The notes beneath the pieces were generated by a model. The model was not told where the DNA came from. It saw only the letters and a program-made list of their open reading frames with translations, and ran no database searches. 64,000 nt of DNA, from the NCBI GenBank assembly GCA_002840755.1, contig PHBZ01000001.1, positions 124,001 to 188,000 on the forward strand, written 5' to 3'. Origin of the DNA: Chloroflexi bacterium HGW-Chloroflexi-10. Lineage in GTDB: Bacteria > Chloroflexota > Anaerolineae > Anaerolineales > Anaerolineaceae. This document shows, in pieces, positions 33,401 to 40,961 of this stretch (position 1 is the stretch's first letter; each line of letters opens with the position of its first letter). A program made the translations under genes and the position numbers.

Positions 33401-36257
33401 TATAACCGGATAATGATGTGGTTGTACTTGCCTTGTTGATCACGACAGGGTCTGTAATTTGGCTGCCAACGCCTATAAAATAATCATCTCCGCCGTATTG
33501 AACAGTAAATACATGCGAGCCACCCAAAGCCGAAAAGTCCGGAAGCGTCACTGTGCCATCCGCTTCCAGTGTTAAAGGCCCGGCATAGTACACATCATCT
33601 ACCAGTAGTGTTACCGTACCAGTAGGGATACCGATGTACGCCGGGCTGGCAGCCACAGCTATCTCTAAATCAACTGGCTGGCCGGTCACAATGGGGTTGG
33701 TTTGTGGTGTTATGCTAATTATCGGCGGAGCTTTCTCAACCGTTTGATCTAATGGGTTAGATGAATTATTACTGGCCAAAAAGTTCTCTGCGCCGCTATA
33801 CACCGCGGTGATGGAATGCACATCCGGCCATAACGCCGTAAAGGGAATGGTACGGGTTGCTACACCACTTCCATTTAAAGTCACCGGGGCGCCGTAATTG
33901 ATTCCATCCAGTTTATACTGCACGGTTCCATTGGGGATCGCAAGAGAAGGGCTATTGGCTGTGACGGTCGCTGTAAACATCACACTCTGCCCATATATCG
34001 AGGGATTAAGGGAAGAGATGACTGTTGTCGTAGTGGGTGCTTTTTCTATTACCTGGCTTAATGGTGCTGCTATACTGGTGTTGAAATTGGTGGTACCCAG
34101 GTAATCTGCGCCAATTGAATAGGTTCCCTGATCGGCAGGCAAAGAAATACTGGTTGCCACACCCGCAGCCAGGTCCACCAGTGAACCCAAATTCTCTCCA
34201 TTCAGGGTAAATTGCACCTGACCAACCGGCGTGGCTAAGCTGGGTGCGATAGCGGCAACGGTTGCGGAAATTTGCAGCGGAGCACCATAGGGTGATGGAT
34301 TATAAGGCGAAGATAAGACAATATCGGTATCGGCTATGTTAACCGTATGGTTTTCCGTATCACTGGAGCCGTAGAAATTCGCATCGCCGCTGTAGGTAGC
34401 CGTTAATGTTTTCACACCGGGTGATGTCGATGGCAAAACACAGGAACCGGAACCACTGGAAAGAACCACTGGTTCGCAGTTATTGGTGCCGTCACTTAAC
34501 AAAACCGTGCCCTCAAGGGCTCCGGAGCCGGGTGCCAAAGCGATTACACTAAAATTAACCGTGTAGTCTTGCCCATACACACTGGGATCCGCGCCATCAC
34601 TGGTTATCGTAGTTGTCGCACTGGCTTTATTAACCGTGTGTGTTTCCGTATCACTGGAACCATTGAAATTTGCATCACCACTGTAAGTTGCAGTCAATGT
34701 TTTCGCTCCCGGTGATGTGGAAGGCAATCCACACGAGCCGGAACCACCGGATAAGGTCACTGGGCCGCAGCTATTGGTGCCATCAGAGAGCGTAACCATA
34801 CCGGTTGGTGTTCCTGATCCGGGCGCAACGGCTGCCACACTGAAATTGATCGTATAATTCTGACCATAAACGCTGGGGTCCGGGGTATCACTGGTGATCG
34901 TGGTAGTTGTATTGGCTTTTTCAACCGTATGGGCTTCCGTATCACTGGATGTGTTATAGCCCAATGCTGTTCCGTTATAGGTAGCGCTTAATGTCTTACT
35001 GCCCAGAGAACCGGAGGGGAACGAACATGAACCACTTCCACCGGACAGGGTTATAGTACAGGAACCGCCGGTGCCATCACTGACACTCACGGTGCCATCC
35101 GGTGTGCCAATACTGGGAGCAACCGCGGCAACACTGACGCTAACGGAATAATTACTCCCATATACACTCGGGTCCGGAGAATCAGCGGTTATGGTTGTTG
35201 TTGTATTGGCATTGGAGAGACTGGCTGTCGCCGAAGCAGTTCCCGAAGAGGCGTTATCCAGCAAAGTCAGGGTATACGATTTGCTATGGACCGGGCTGTT
35301 TGATGAATTGTGGTATTCGAGATGTTCTACGATATACTCTGCGATAACATTGGTAACGACATCGGTTACCACATTGATCCCATCGATATACATGGTGGAA
35401 CCCACAACCATACCTCCGGTAGCATCATACGTGCCGGCCAGAAAACGAAATTGCAAACTACAGGTACCGCTGGGGCACACCGTGCTGTTTACAGATGCAT
35501 TTGTTGTCACCCAACCGCCGGTGTTATCACCCCGACCATAAAACAATTGCTGCTCTACCCCAGTGGATGAATTTTTCAGGTAGCCATATACGTCATAATC
35601 ATCGCCACTGTCCACTGCATTCCAGCGTAAGGTAAGGGTATCATTCGCCTTGGCATAAAAAACACTGCTGGTAATCTCGGGGCCATGTGCTGTGCCATAC
35701 CCCACCGTAACACTGCCATTTATTTTCAATTCTGCAGCATATGTACCGGAAAAAAACTGGGAGGTTACTACATTGGAAGTTTGTGAAATACCGACGGGTG
35801 TATCACCCGGTAACCCGGAAAAGCTATTATTCACCGACCATCCGGAAAAATCCCCGGTTTCAAAACCGGAATTCAATAAAGAAGCACTGAAATTAATACG
35901 TAAGGGCTGGCCATTAACCCCATTTCGGACCGGGTCAATGGTGCCCACCCGATTCCCATTCCAGGAAACCGCGTCGCCGGAAACGCCTAATGATCCTGAG
36001 CTTAGAATGCGTAGTTGGTCTCCCATATCTCCGCCGCTATTAATAGCGATATCGATGTATCCATCAGACCAGTTGTCCGATCCGGAAACGCTTACATCGG
36101 AATCCAAATAACGCCAACCCTCCTGGACAGTCATGCTCAAATTATCCAGGCCAGTCACCGAACCGGCGAGATTCTGTTTAGCGAATGCCAATCTGGTAGA
36201 AACGCTCAACATCACAATTAAAGTAACCAAAATTACCGATTTAAGAAATACTTTCAT
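27402..36257 (-). CDS. Giant secreted Ig-repeat protein with LP-type tail
   Basis: The 2,951-residue product has a Sec signal (about 1-26, ending RLAFA). Residues about 40-115 form a cadherin-like N-terminal domain (DQLRILSSGSLGVSGDAVSW), followed by a jelly-roll-like carbohydrate-binding region (NSGFETGDFSGWSV to AEYIVEHLEYH). Then come about 26 bacterial Ig-like domains of the Big_3 type, 85-110 residues each and joined by a KA/xKA linker. Two classes alternate: class A with a cysteine pair (SNGxDxCxxTLxxGSGxC) and class B without cysteines (SVYGQPVxFTAxV, VQFKVDG). It ends FYKIFIPLVIR. It should be a long surface stalk or adhesin. The internal repeats make assembly errors possible, but the frame is intact throughout. 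Confidence 0.9.
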   Translation of the reverse strand: MKVFLKSVILVTLIVMLSVSTRLAFAKQNLAGSVTGLDNLSMTVQEGWRYLDSDVSVSGSDNWSDGYIDIAINSGGDMGDQLRILSSGSLGVSGDAVSWNGNRVGTIDPVRNGVNGQPLRINFSASLLNSGFETGDFSGWSVNNSFSGLPGDTPVGISQTSNVVTSQFFSGTYAAELKINGSVTVGYGTAHGPEITSSVFYAKANDTLTLRWNAVDSGDDYDVYGYLKNSSTGVEQQLFYGRGDNTGGWVTTNASVNSTVCPSGTCSLQFRFLAGTYDATGGMVVGSTMYIDGINVVTDVVTNVIAEYIVEHLEYHNSSNSPVHSKSYTLTLLDNASSGTASATASLSNANTTTTITADSPDPSVYGSNYSVSVSVAAVAPSIGTPDGTVSVSDGTGGSCTITLSGGSGSCSFPSGSLGSKTLSATYNGTALGYNTSSDTEAHTVEKANTTTTITSDTPDPSVYGQNYTINFSVAAVAPGSGTPTGMVTLSDGTNSCGPVTLSGGSGSCGLPSTSPGAKTLTATYSGDANFNGSSDTETHTVNKASATTTITSDGADPSVYGQDYTVNFSVIALAPGSGALEGTVLLSDGTNNCEPVVLSSGSGSCVLPSTSPGVKTLTATYSGDANFYGSSDTENHTVNIADTDIVLSSPYNPSPYGAPLQISATVAAIAPSLATPVGQVQFTLNGENLGSLVDLAAGVATSISLPADQGTYSIGADYLGTTNFNTSIAAPLSQVIEKAPTTTTVISSLNPSIYGQSVMFTATVTANSPSLAIPNGTVQYKLDGINYGAPVTLNGSGVATRTIPFTALWPDVHSITAVYSGAENFLASNNSSNPLDQTVEKAPPIISITPQTNPIVTGQPVDLEIAVAASPAYIGIPTGTVTLLVDDVYYAGPLTLEADGTVTLPDFSALGGSHVFTVQYGGDDYFIGVGSQITDPVVINKASTTTSLSGYTPLDLVVGEATTVSVNVLVAAPGVGIPEGDVTISNGTDSCVATLSAGSGSCALVPSAPGQPNLTATYSGNNHFNGSVSNAIPGPAVIKADTSIITFTTNPQELVVGQPAIVNIVVEVDLPGSGTATGTVEVSNGTNNCQVTLDNGSGTCSFTPTAPGQPDLSAVYSGDTNFNATSSGAVPGPLVNKAETSITAFTYLPTELVVGQPTLVNFSVGVDLPGSGTASGTVIISNGADTCQATLEDGEASCIFSSTMPGQPDLTATYSGDSNFASSNLSIAGPDVTKAESSITSFTYDPAELVVGQPAIVSIEVGIDLPGNGTASGSVEITNGTDSCVATLENGYGSCEFIASAIGQPDLTAAYSGDDHFNPSVSGAITGPLVNKAGTTITSFTYLPEDLVVGQPTTVSVTMAVNQPGSGTVDGTVTISNGFNTCQVTLMGGSGTCELTPTAPGMPDLTASYNGSVNFNPSMAGPITGPDVFKAETSIRDLVYSPETLVVGQPTNITINVGVDEPGSGTATGTVTISNGVDSCLITLENGIGTCSFTATAPGQPDLDASYSGDDNFNPSSAVFSGPSVSKAPTVVVITSSDLESVYGQPVSFTAAVSVGPPGSGLPIGFVQFYLDNALFGDPVALTSGEAHSVSIPGLDIGSHLVRAEYLGDDNFMGEVSENISQTVIPADTSIALVSTRNPAPYGDSVTVIATVTASNPSLATPEGSVQFKVNGVNYGAPIGLNSSGESAKVLPYTALWVGEHQITVVYIPSTRFNASDNLADPLIQVIGLGETEITVEASEELSVLGLPVSFTITVISPVDNFIAPTGSVQMLIDGVLFDGALSLDANGQAVTTTTTSLSVGSHTIIIQYSGDEQYAPHIVEFLDAHTVVRADTTTSITGFDKGEVVTGESYQVSVEVSALSSSYDPGGIVTVSNGVDQCEVTLVNGSGSCALIPSLAGQPPITAIYSSDSNFNSSQDTSESDESPLVGKASTTTTINGFDPLTLVVGQPALVTITVAAAAPSVSIPDGTVTVSNGVDECEVTLVNGAGTCELIPTATGQPNFAAVYAGNSNFNASPAVPIAGPQVAKANTVTTIDGFDPLSVVVGQAVEVAVSVDAETYGDGDPTGTVTVSNGVDDCEISLVSGSGFCTLTLDHVGQPDLTAVYSGDGIYNGSVSASVTGSVFDKADTSILSLSFDPGIVEVGLPTTVNVSAGVDLPGNGVPNGTVTVSNGVDNCEVTLVNGSGTCEFIAHQPGQPNLTTTYNGSLDFNPSSGQFAGPIILRASTTTAISSSNSDSVYGQPVTFTAQVNAITGGIGQPGGSVQFYVDDEPVGAPVALVNGSATSVADVTMTPGIHNVRASYSGDVVFDESLSPDITQTVVSAATTITVVSLDNPITYGESVTVRATVETDDPGYATPAGYVQFKVDGVDYGAPVWLNVSGQAEKVLIYNALWVGTHTVTAYYNYPATGYTPTDHFSASNNALSPESQVVEKAVSVITAIASAEPSVFGQAITFQVNTNNQNILANKPTGTVTVTAGSSALGTFALTNGTAATGTISTLAIGDHDITVVYSGDENYLAGTFVLENEHRVNKASSTTTISSFSPATVELGEPFNVTVNVAAAAPGSGTPGGSVTVYYAADSCTVSSLSAGSGSCAITPTTTAGVNLTAIYAGNADFNESSATPLAGPNVTKGESRIASLTFDPATVVVGQPFDLSVTVEHTLDDSEISSGTVTVTNGVDECDIVFTNGSGTCEFTPTFAADPMSLTASYAGDANYGADLNVAFTGPVVNPAETEIYEVTFNPQSPVMGQMVVITAKVRVKAPGSGIPTGNITITLLNEVVDEAMDSQPNIKDTAADCTVELVNGVGICQIAAPGTGVLQADVEVLGDTNFIGTTTSESFSGPLVIKAHTDVVISGSPLSILGTQAQWTALVSPIAPAGGDPQGNVKFYINGIYNATVPLVNGMASMNTTDLPLGNYVITAEYLGNTDYYGSLSDSWNIQIVFYKIFIPLVIR

Positions 36258-36514
36258 GAGAAGTCCTTTTCATGTTACTCTAAACACGCATCCATTGCAT
36301 AAACTAGTTTGATTTAAAAGTTCGTCCGTATAGAGAATTCCACCAAAAACTTTTGCCGTTACTCTTACTTTTTTGATGGGCAGAACAATTATTATGACGA
36401 TACTTTAGATCGTATAAAGAATGTACACAACAAAAAATCAATAGACTATATAGATCGAATTAATATGCCATAAAGAAACCATGAATCTTTTCCTGGCCTG
36501 TTATAATCACCGGC

Positions 36515-37405
36515 ATGCGGCGTTCCTGGATTAACAGTGCGATATTACTCTTTGGCGTGTTTTGCGGATCATCGGCGGTGATTATGATCAAAGCCAATAA
36601 TGAAAATCCGTTCTTGATTGCTTCTTATCGTTTACTCATCGCCGCCGCCGTTCTTTTTCCACTCTTTCTTCGGGAAAAGCGCAATTACAACGGCGATTAT
36701 GGTTGGCGTCAGGTGCGCTGGTCACTACTGCCCGGGCTGCTTCTGGCACTGCATTTCATCACCTGGAATATTGGGGTGCAGCTCAGCCCTGTGGCAAACG
36801 CCAGCCTGATTGTAAATACTACCCCGGCGGTTATGCCTTTCTTTTTGTGGTTTTTTTATCGTGAACGCATTAACCGGCTCGAGATATTGGGAACACTGCT
36901 GGCGCTCGCCGGATTGGCCATTCTGGCATTTGTTCGCGCCGACCTGACCGATGCAAATTTACAGGGACACCTGATCACTTTTATTTCCATGCTGTTCTTT
37001 GCGGCTTACCTTGCACTGGGACGGCGCAACAGCGGGCGCTTACCATTGTGGCTTTATATGGTGCCGTTATATTTTTTTGCCGGGCTGATTTGCCTTACAG
37101 GTGCGCTACCTTTCGTCAACCCGATCAAAGCCTATAGTCTGCCTAATATACTGCTTTTCTTCGGTTTGGCTTTCATACCCACCATTGGTGGACATACTAT
37201 CCTGAATTACTCCATGAAAAACTTCCGCGGGCAGGTGGTTAGCGTGGCCAACCTGGGCCAAATCCTGTTTGCCGCGTTGTTAGGGTTTTTATTCTTCGGT
37301 GAAATACCAAGCCCAACCTTTTATATCACCGCATTTTTAATAATCAGTGGGGTGCTGGTAACCATTACATCTGCTTACCAACGTAGGAATACAGAGATTA
37401 AATAA
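36515..37405 (+). CDS. EamA-family (DMT) transporter
   Basis: The 296-residue protein has ten hydrophobic segments arranged as two EamA repeats (about 8-140 and 150-290). The first contains FGVFCGSSAVIMIKANNENPFLIASYRLLIAA and the second FFAAYLALGRRNSGRLPLWLY with LGQILFAALLGFLFFGEIP. This is the drug/metabolite exporter superfamily, which exports amino acids, nucleosides or other small metabolites. The specific substrate is unknown. It is a single gene, 257 nt from the divergent giant-protein gene, and is followed by a terminator hairpin at 37408. Confidence 0.92.
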   Translation: MRRSWINSAILLFGVFCGSSAVIMIKANNENPFLIASYRLLIAAAVLFPLFLREKRNYNGDYGWRQVRWSLLPGLLLALHFITWNIGVQLSPVANASLIVNTTPAVMPFFLWFFYRERINRLEILGTLLALAGLAILAFVRADLTDANLQGHLITFISMLFFAAYLALGRRNSGRLPLWLYMVPLYFFAGLICLTGALPFVNPIKAYSLPNILLFFGLAFIPTIGGHTILNYSMKNFRGQVVSVANLGQILFAALLGFLFFGEIPSPTFYITAFLIISGVLVTITSAYQRRNTEIK

Positions 37406-37407
37406 AT

Positions 37408-37439
37408 AATCAGGCGCACTCCCCTAAGTGCGCCCGATT
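37408..37439 (+). terminator. Rho-independent terminator-like hairpin after the EamA gene
   Basis: AATCAGGCGCACT (37408-37420) pairs with AGTGCGCCCGATT (37427-37439), one mismatch, 6-nt loop. The T-tract is poor (AAACTTGTTTAATT). Confidence 0.6.
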
Positions 37440-37549
37440 AAACTTGTTTAATTGGCTTCCCCAAAGCCATTTATACTGTAACAAATTGGGTATAATAAGC
37501 CAATTGGATTTGAACAAAAACAGCACAAAAAACGAACAGAAAGTGAAAC

Positions 37550-39061
37550 ATGCAGCTTGCTGAGATTACAACCGAAGTGGTTGAATCCTTTCTGCGAGGT
37601 ACACGCAGTGGGGAATTACAAAAAAACAACCTGTTAGATATGTTACTGGTGAGAAACATTGCCAATCCCACCCGGGAGGGACGGGAACTGGCAATGCAGG
37701 ACCTGCTCAACGGGTTGATTGAAAGCGCCTATCACAGCCTGCGGCAGGCTGAAAATCTACCGAATGAACTCCCCACCAACCGGCAAAACCTGACAGCGCA
37801 GATCAAATCGGATTTTAGCCTGGGAAACAGCGAATTGGAGGCCTGGAGCGCAATCTTTTTTCGCTATCAGGCCAATCTGGTTTCCAGTGTTGAAGATCTT
37901 TCGCAAGCCGCCGGGGTTGTACCCCAGCAATTTCGCCGGCGGATCAACCTGGGCTTATCCATGCTGGTAGAAAAATTACGCCGCCTGGAGTTGGTGGCCA
38001 TGAATCAACTCCCGAACAGCAACCCAAATCTACCCTTACCCGATTATGCTTCCCTGATCGGTATCCAACCTTATCTCGAACAATTAATGGCAGTCCTGAA
38101 TGGATCAAACAGCACCTGGATGGTCAGTCTGGAAGGTTTTGGCGGTATCGGAAAAACGGCACTGGCACGCGCCTTTGTAGGCTTACCGGAAACCACGCAG
38201 CGCTGGAAAAAGATCCTTTGGGTTAGCGCCCGTCAATCTATTCTCAGTGAAGATGGACATATAAACAATCTATCGGGTCAGGCTGCCACCCTCAATGATA
38301 TTGCCACCCGTCTTGCTGAACAACTTGGGTTGAGTCATCTCGCTGGTAAAACGATCACAGAACGTCTGGAGGGTATTCAGGCGGCCCTGGATATGGAAGA
38401 ACACCTGGTGGTGGTGGACAACCTCGAAACCGTGGAAGAGTACCAACAACTGATACCCGCGCTGGCGAAACTGGCCGGAAAAAGCCGTTTTCTGATCACC
38501 ACCCGTCAAACACTGCGGCAATTCCCTTATGTTTATAATATTCCACTCACCGAATTGAGTCCCCAAAGTGCTTCCGATTTAATTTTTAACGAAACCCAAC
38601 GACGTGGATATCCTACCCGGCTGGACCAGGCTGCATTTGAGCAACTTTACCAGCTGGTTGGCGGGATTCCATTAGCGTTAAAGTTAGTTTCTGCCCAACT
38701 AAAACTGCGTCCGCTCTCCGTCATCCTGACTGGTTTTCAAAAAGCACAGGGAGGCATGGATAAGCTTTACCGCTATCTGTACTGGGAAGCTTGGCAGTTT
38801 CTCAGTGAGCGTGCCCGCCGGCTGATGCTTTCCTTTCTGACATCCGATCCGGAAGGAGAAGACCTGGAATTTATCAGCCTGATGAGCGGTATGCCCGATG
38901 AGAATTTTTATACTGCCCTGAGTGAATTGGACCAGTTTTCACTGCTGGAGGTCTCCGGGGAAACACTAACACCGCGTTACCGCCTTCACCGCCTGACAGT
39001 AACCTTCCTGCAAACCGATATCCTCAAACTATGGGAAGAAAATGATGCTGCCGGGATCTGA
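37550..39061 (+). CDS. STAND (NB-ARC-like) ATPase with N-terminal helix-turn-helix-like region
   Basis: The 503-residue protein has an N-terminal helical region (about 1-155, including SSVEDLSQAAGVVPQQFRRR, reminiscent of a helix-turn-helix). The STAND NTPase core shows Walker A GFGGIGKT (196-203), Walker B HLVVVDNLE (about 282-290), sensor motif SRFLITTRQ, and GGIPLAL (about 375-381, the GLPL motif). A winged-helix region closes it (about 420-495). STAND proteins oligomerise when a C-terminal sensor binds ligand and serve as defence or signalling switches. Here the sensor is encoded separately in the next gene, whose start overlaps this stop by 20 nt. Whether the split is natural or a frameshift is discussed as a finding. 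Confidence 0.88.
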   Translation: MQLAEITTEVVESFLRGTRSGELQKNNLLDMLLVRNIANPTREGRELAMQDLLNGLIESAYHSLRQAENLPNELPTNRQNLTAQIKSDFSLGNSELEAWSAIFFRYQANLVSSVEDLSQAAGVVPQQFRRRINLGLSMLVEKLRRLELVAMNQLPNSNPNLPLPDYASLIGIQPYLEQLMAVLNGSNSTWMVSLEGFGGIGKTALARAFVGLPETTQRWKKILWVSARQSILSEDGHINNLSGQAATLNDIATRLAEQLGLSHLAGKTITERLEGIQAALDMEEHLVVVDNLETVEEYQQLIPALAKLAGKSRFLITTRQTLRQFPYVYNIPLTELSPQSASDLIFNETQRRGYPTRLDQAAFEQLYQLVGGIPLALKLVSAQLKLRPLSVILTGFQKAQGGMDKLYRYLYWEAWQFLSERARRLMLSFLTSDPEGEDLEFISLMSGMPDENFYTALSELDQFSLLEVSGETLTPRYRLHRLTVTFLQTDILKLWEENDAAGI

Positions 39062-40592
39062 TTACCGCCAGGCACAATCCCAGCAATACCATGGTGCATA
39101 TCAGCAAATTCTGCAAGATCAGTTAAACGCAACCATTAATTATCTGCACCAAATGCCGCGCGAGAAAATCCGAAAGCATCTGCGCAGCTTCATTACCTTG
39201 TTAAATGAAGCGCAGCGCTATGAGACCCTGCAGGATCAGATTATGACGCTCATAACCACACTGCATCCCATGCCGTTGCGCTGGGGGTACGGAACGCAGT
39301 GGGAAAGCCAACTGCAATTTGTGCTTGAACATAGCAGTACTGCAGCAACCCAGGCACAATATCAAAATGACCTGGCTGATCTCCAATTTTATGGCGGGAA
39401 TATTGAAGCTGCTCGGCAATCTGCAGAGAAAATTCTGGTTAGTAAAGATCCGCCAATTTCAGAATTGGCTCGGGCGCTACGCATTCTATTTACCAGTTAC
39501 CGCGCCCTGGGACAACCACAAACAGCTTCTCAAATCTTTCAGAAATTTTCCGCAATCTTTGAGGCTGACAGATCTGCCAAAAATGTACCCCTTAAGAAAG
39601 CAACAGCCTGGTTACGTTTTAAACAAAATCAACTGGAATTGCTGCGGGAACAAGGCAAAACCAGTGATGCGCTGACATTGGTGGAAGAGATGATCTGGCT
39701 GGACCAGCAGCATAGCAGCCAGGACGCCCTGCTCACCGCAGAATTATTAACCCATCGTTCCACCCTGTTATGGGCAACCGGCATTTACCAGCGTGCCATT
39801 GATGACTTACAACACGCTATCCAGCTTTTCCAAAGTGAGGATGATTTCTTTAATGCCGAATCTTTAATGAGCAACCTGGGATTGGTTTACTGGAGCATGG
39901 GAAAACTGGACCAGGCTGAAGAATGTCTGCAAAGGGCTATTCAATTCTATCGTAAAAGTGCGCTGTATCAGTTGGTTACCTATGATATCGGTAATCTGGG
40001 TCTGGTTTACCTCGCCCGCGGCGATCTGGATCAGGCGTTGTACTGGACGAAGGAGCATGTTGCGCATTGCCAGAAAATTGGCTTTATGCCAGAGCAACAC
40101 CGCGGGCACCGTAACCTGGGTGTAATCGCGTTTTATTTTCAGGATTATGAAACCGTTCTCCAGGAGACCAATATTGCCCACACCTATTTTGAAAATCATG
40201 GTTCGCGCACTGGCTTTGGTCTGGATATTTTGTATACGGCAATGACCAAACACCATCTTGGTCAATCGGCAATAGCCCGGCAAAAAATGTTGGAAGTTCT
40301 TGATTTGAGCAAAAAAATTGATTCACCCATTCTTGAGCAAGCAACCCTGCGCTGTCTGGCTTATATTTCCAATACAGTGGAAAGTGTACCGCTGTTGGAA
40401 AAAAGTCTTGAAATGGCTCGTCAAATGGATCGATCTTTCGATGCAGCTGCCTGCCTGCTCGCCCTGGCTGCTTGCCAATCGGATGAGAGTCTCTGGCAGC
40501 AAGGTGTGCATATTCTCGAAGGGATCGGCGCCGGGCAATGGGTTGAAAAGCACACCATTCATAATCCGCCCTTCTTGCCATTTCTGATTTAA
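39042..40592 (+). CDS. TPR protein, presumed sensor partner of the STAND ATPase
   Basis: The 516-residue protein is all-helical with about ten TPR-like repeats. Clear ones include TAELLTHRSTLLWATGIYQR, SLMSNLGLVYWSMGKLDQAE, YDIGNLGLVYLARGDLDQAL and HRGHRNLGVIAFYFQDYETV. TPR arrays are the common C-terminal sensors of STAND ATPases. In close relatives I would expect the TPR to be on the same chain, so this gene may be the C-terminal half of one protein. Its start (ATGATGCTGCC) lies inside the end of the ATPase gene with a 20-nt overlap. No catalytic motif is present. The next gene, a zinc-ribbon protein, starts 11 nt after its stop. Confidence 0.85.
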   Translation: MMLPGSDYRQAQSQQYHGAYQQILQDQLNATINYLHQMPREKIRKHLRSFITLLNEAQRYETLQDQIMTLITTLHPMPLRWGYGTQWESQLQFVLEHSSTAATQAQYQNDLADLQFYGGNIEAARQSAEKILVSKDPPISELARALRILFTSYRALGQPQTASQIFQKFSAIFEADRSAKNVPLKKATAWLRFKQNQLELLREQGKTSDALTLVEEMIWLDQQHSSQDALLTAELLTHRSTLLWATGIYQRAIDDLQHAIQLFQSEDDFFNAESLMSNLGLVYWSMGKLDQAEECLQRAIQFYRKSALYQLVTYDIGNLGLVYLARGDLDQALYWTKEHVAHCQKIGFMPEQHRGHRNLGVIAFYFQDYETVLQETNIAHTYFENHGSRTGFGLDILYTAMTKHHLGQSAIARQKMLEVLDLSKKIDSPILEQATLRCLAYISNTVESVPLLEKSLEMARQMDRSFDAAACLLALAACQSDESLWQQGVHILEGIGAGQWVEKHTIHNPPFLPFLI

Positions 40593-40603
40593 GGTGTATA
40601 CAA

Positions 40604-40801
40604 TTGGGTAAAATCCTCAAACGCTGCTCTCTCTGTAAACGTTATGGTGCCGCCTATCAGGTTAATGACCCACAACTGGGCGAAATAATGCTCTGTTACC
40701 AGTGTTGGCACAACAAATTTTCCGAAACACACGTTAAATCGGATGTTACAAATCAGGATCAAAAAAACAAACTATTAAAAAATCAGAAATCAGATACCTG
40801 A
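40604..40801 (+). CDS. Small zinc-ribbon protein (TTG start)
   Basis: The 65-residue protein starts with TTG, preceded by AAGGTG at 40591-40596. Its core has two CxxC knuckles, CSLC (8-11) and CYQC (31-34), separated by 19 residues, a typical zinc-ribbon spacing, followed by a lysine-rich tail (about 40-65). Such ribbons bind zinc and mediate protein or nucleic acid contacts. It begins 11 nt after the TPR gene and is therefore the third gene of the STAND operon. A role as adaptor or regulator of the STAND module is inferred only from position. The non-ATG start lowers confidence a little, but the paired cysteines support it. Confidence 0.65.
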   Translation: MGKILKRCSLCKRYGAAYQVNDPQLGEIMLCYQCWHNKFSETHVKSDVTNQDQKNKLLKNQKSDT

Positions 40802-40833
40802 ATACTTCCCTATAGTTTGTCCATCACCACCTG

Positions 40834-40877
40834 GAATACAGTATTCTGTCAATACTCCAAAAGAGAGTGTAATACAC
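40834..40877. promoter_or_regulatory. Two short palindromes upstream of bacterioferritin
   Basis: GAATACAGTATTC (40834-40846) and GTGTAATACAC (40867-40877) are perfect dyads with one central base. They lie upstream of the promoter at 40900-40929 and could bind a dimeric regulator. No known consensus is matched. Confidence 0.3.
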
Positions 40878-40899
40878 CGTGAACGCCTGATTGAAATGG

Positions 40900-40937
40900 T
40901 TAGACAGAACCGTCTTGAATCATTATAATTAAATTAA
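40900..40937 (+). promoter_or_regulatory. Promoter and PerR/Fur-like box of the bfr gene
   Basis: TTAGAC (40900-40905), 18-nt spacer and TATAAT (40924-40929) make a promoter. Overlapping the -10, TTATAAT-T-AAATTAA (40923-40937) is close to the PerR box TTATAATnATTATAA (12 of 14 fixed bases), fitting iron- or peroxide-responsive control of a ferritin. This is an inference from pattern only. Confidence 0.5.
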
Positions 40938-40961
40938 ATGAATTTCAAGGAAGGACTTACC

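Noticed and set aside
28595..35570. Several open frames on the plus strand inside the giant Ig gene
   Set aside because: They are antisense shadows created by the periodic codon pattern of the repeats.
27402..36257. Repetitive DNA considered as CRISPR or tandem satellite
   Set aside because: The repeats are protein-level Ig domains of 85-110 codons with diverged DNA, not short direct repeats with unique spacers.
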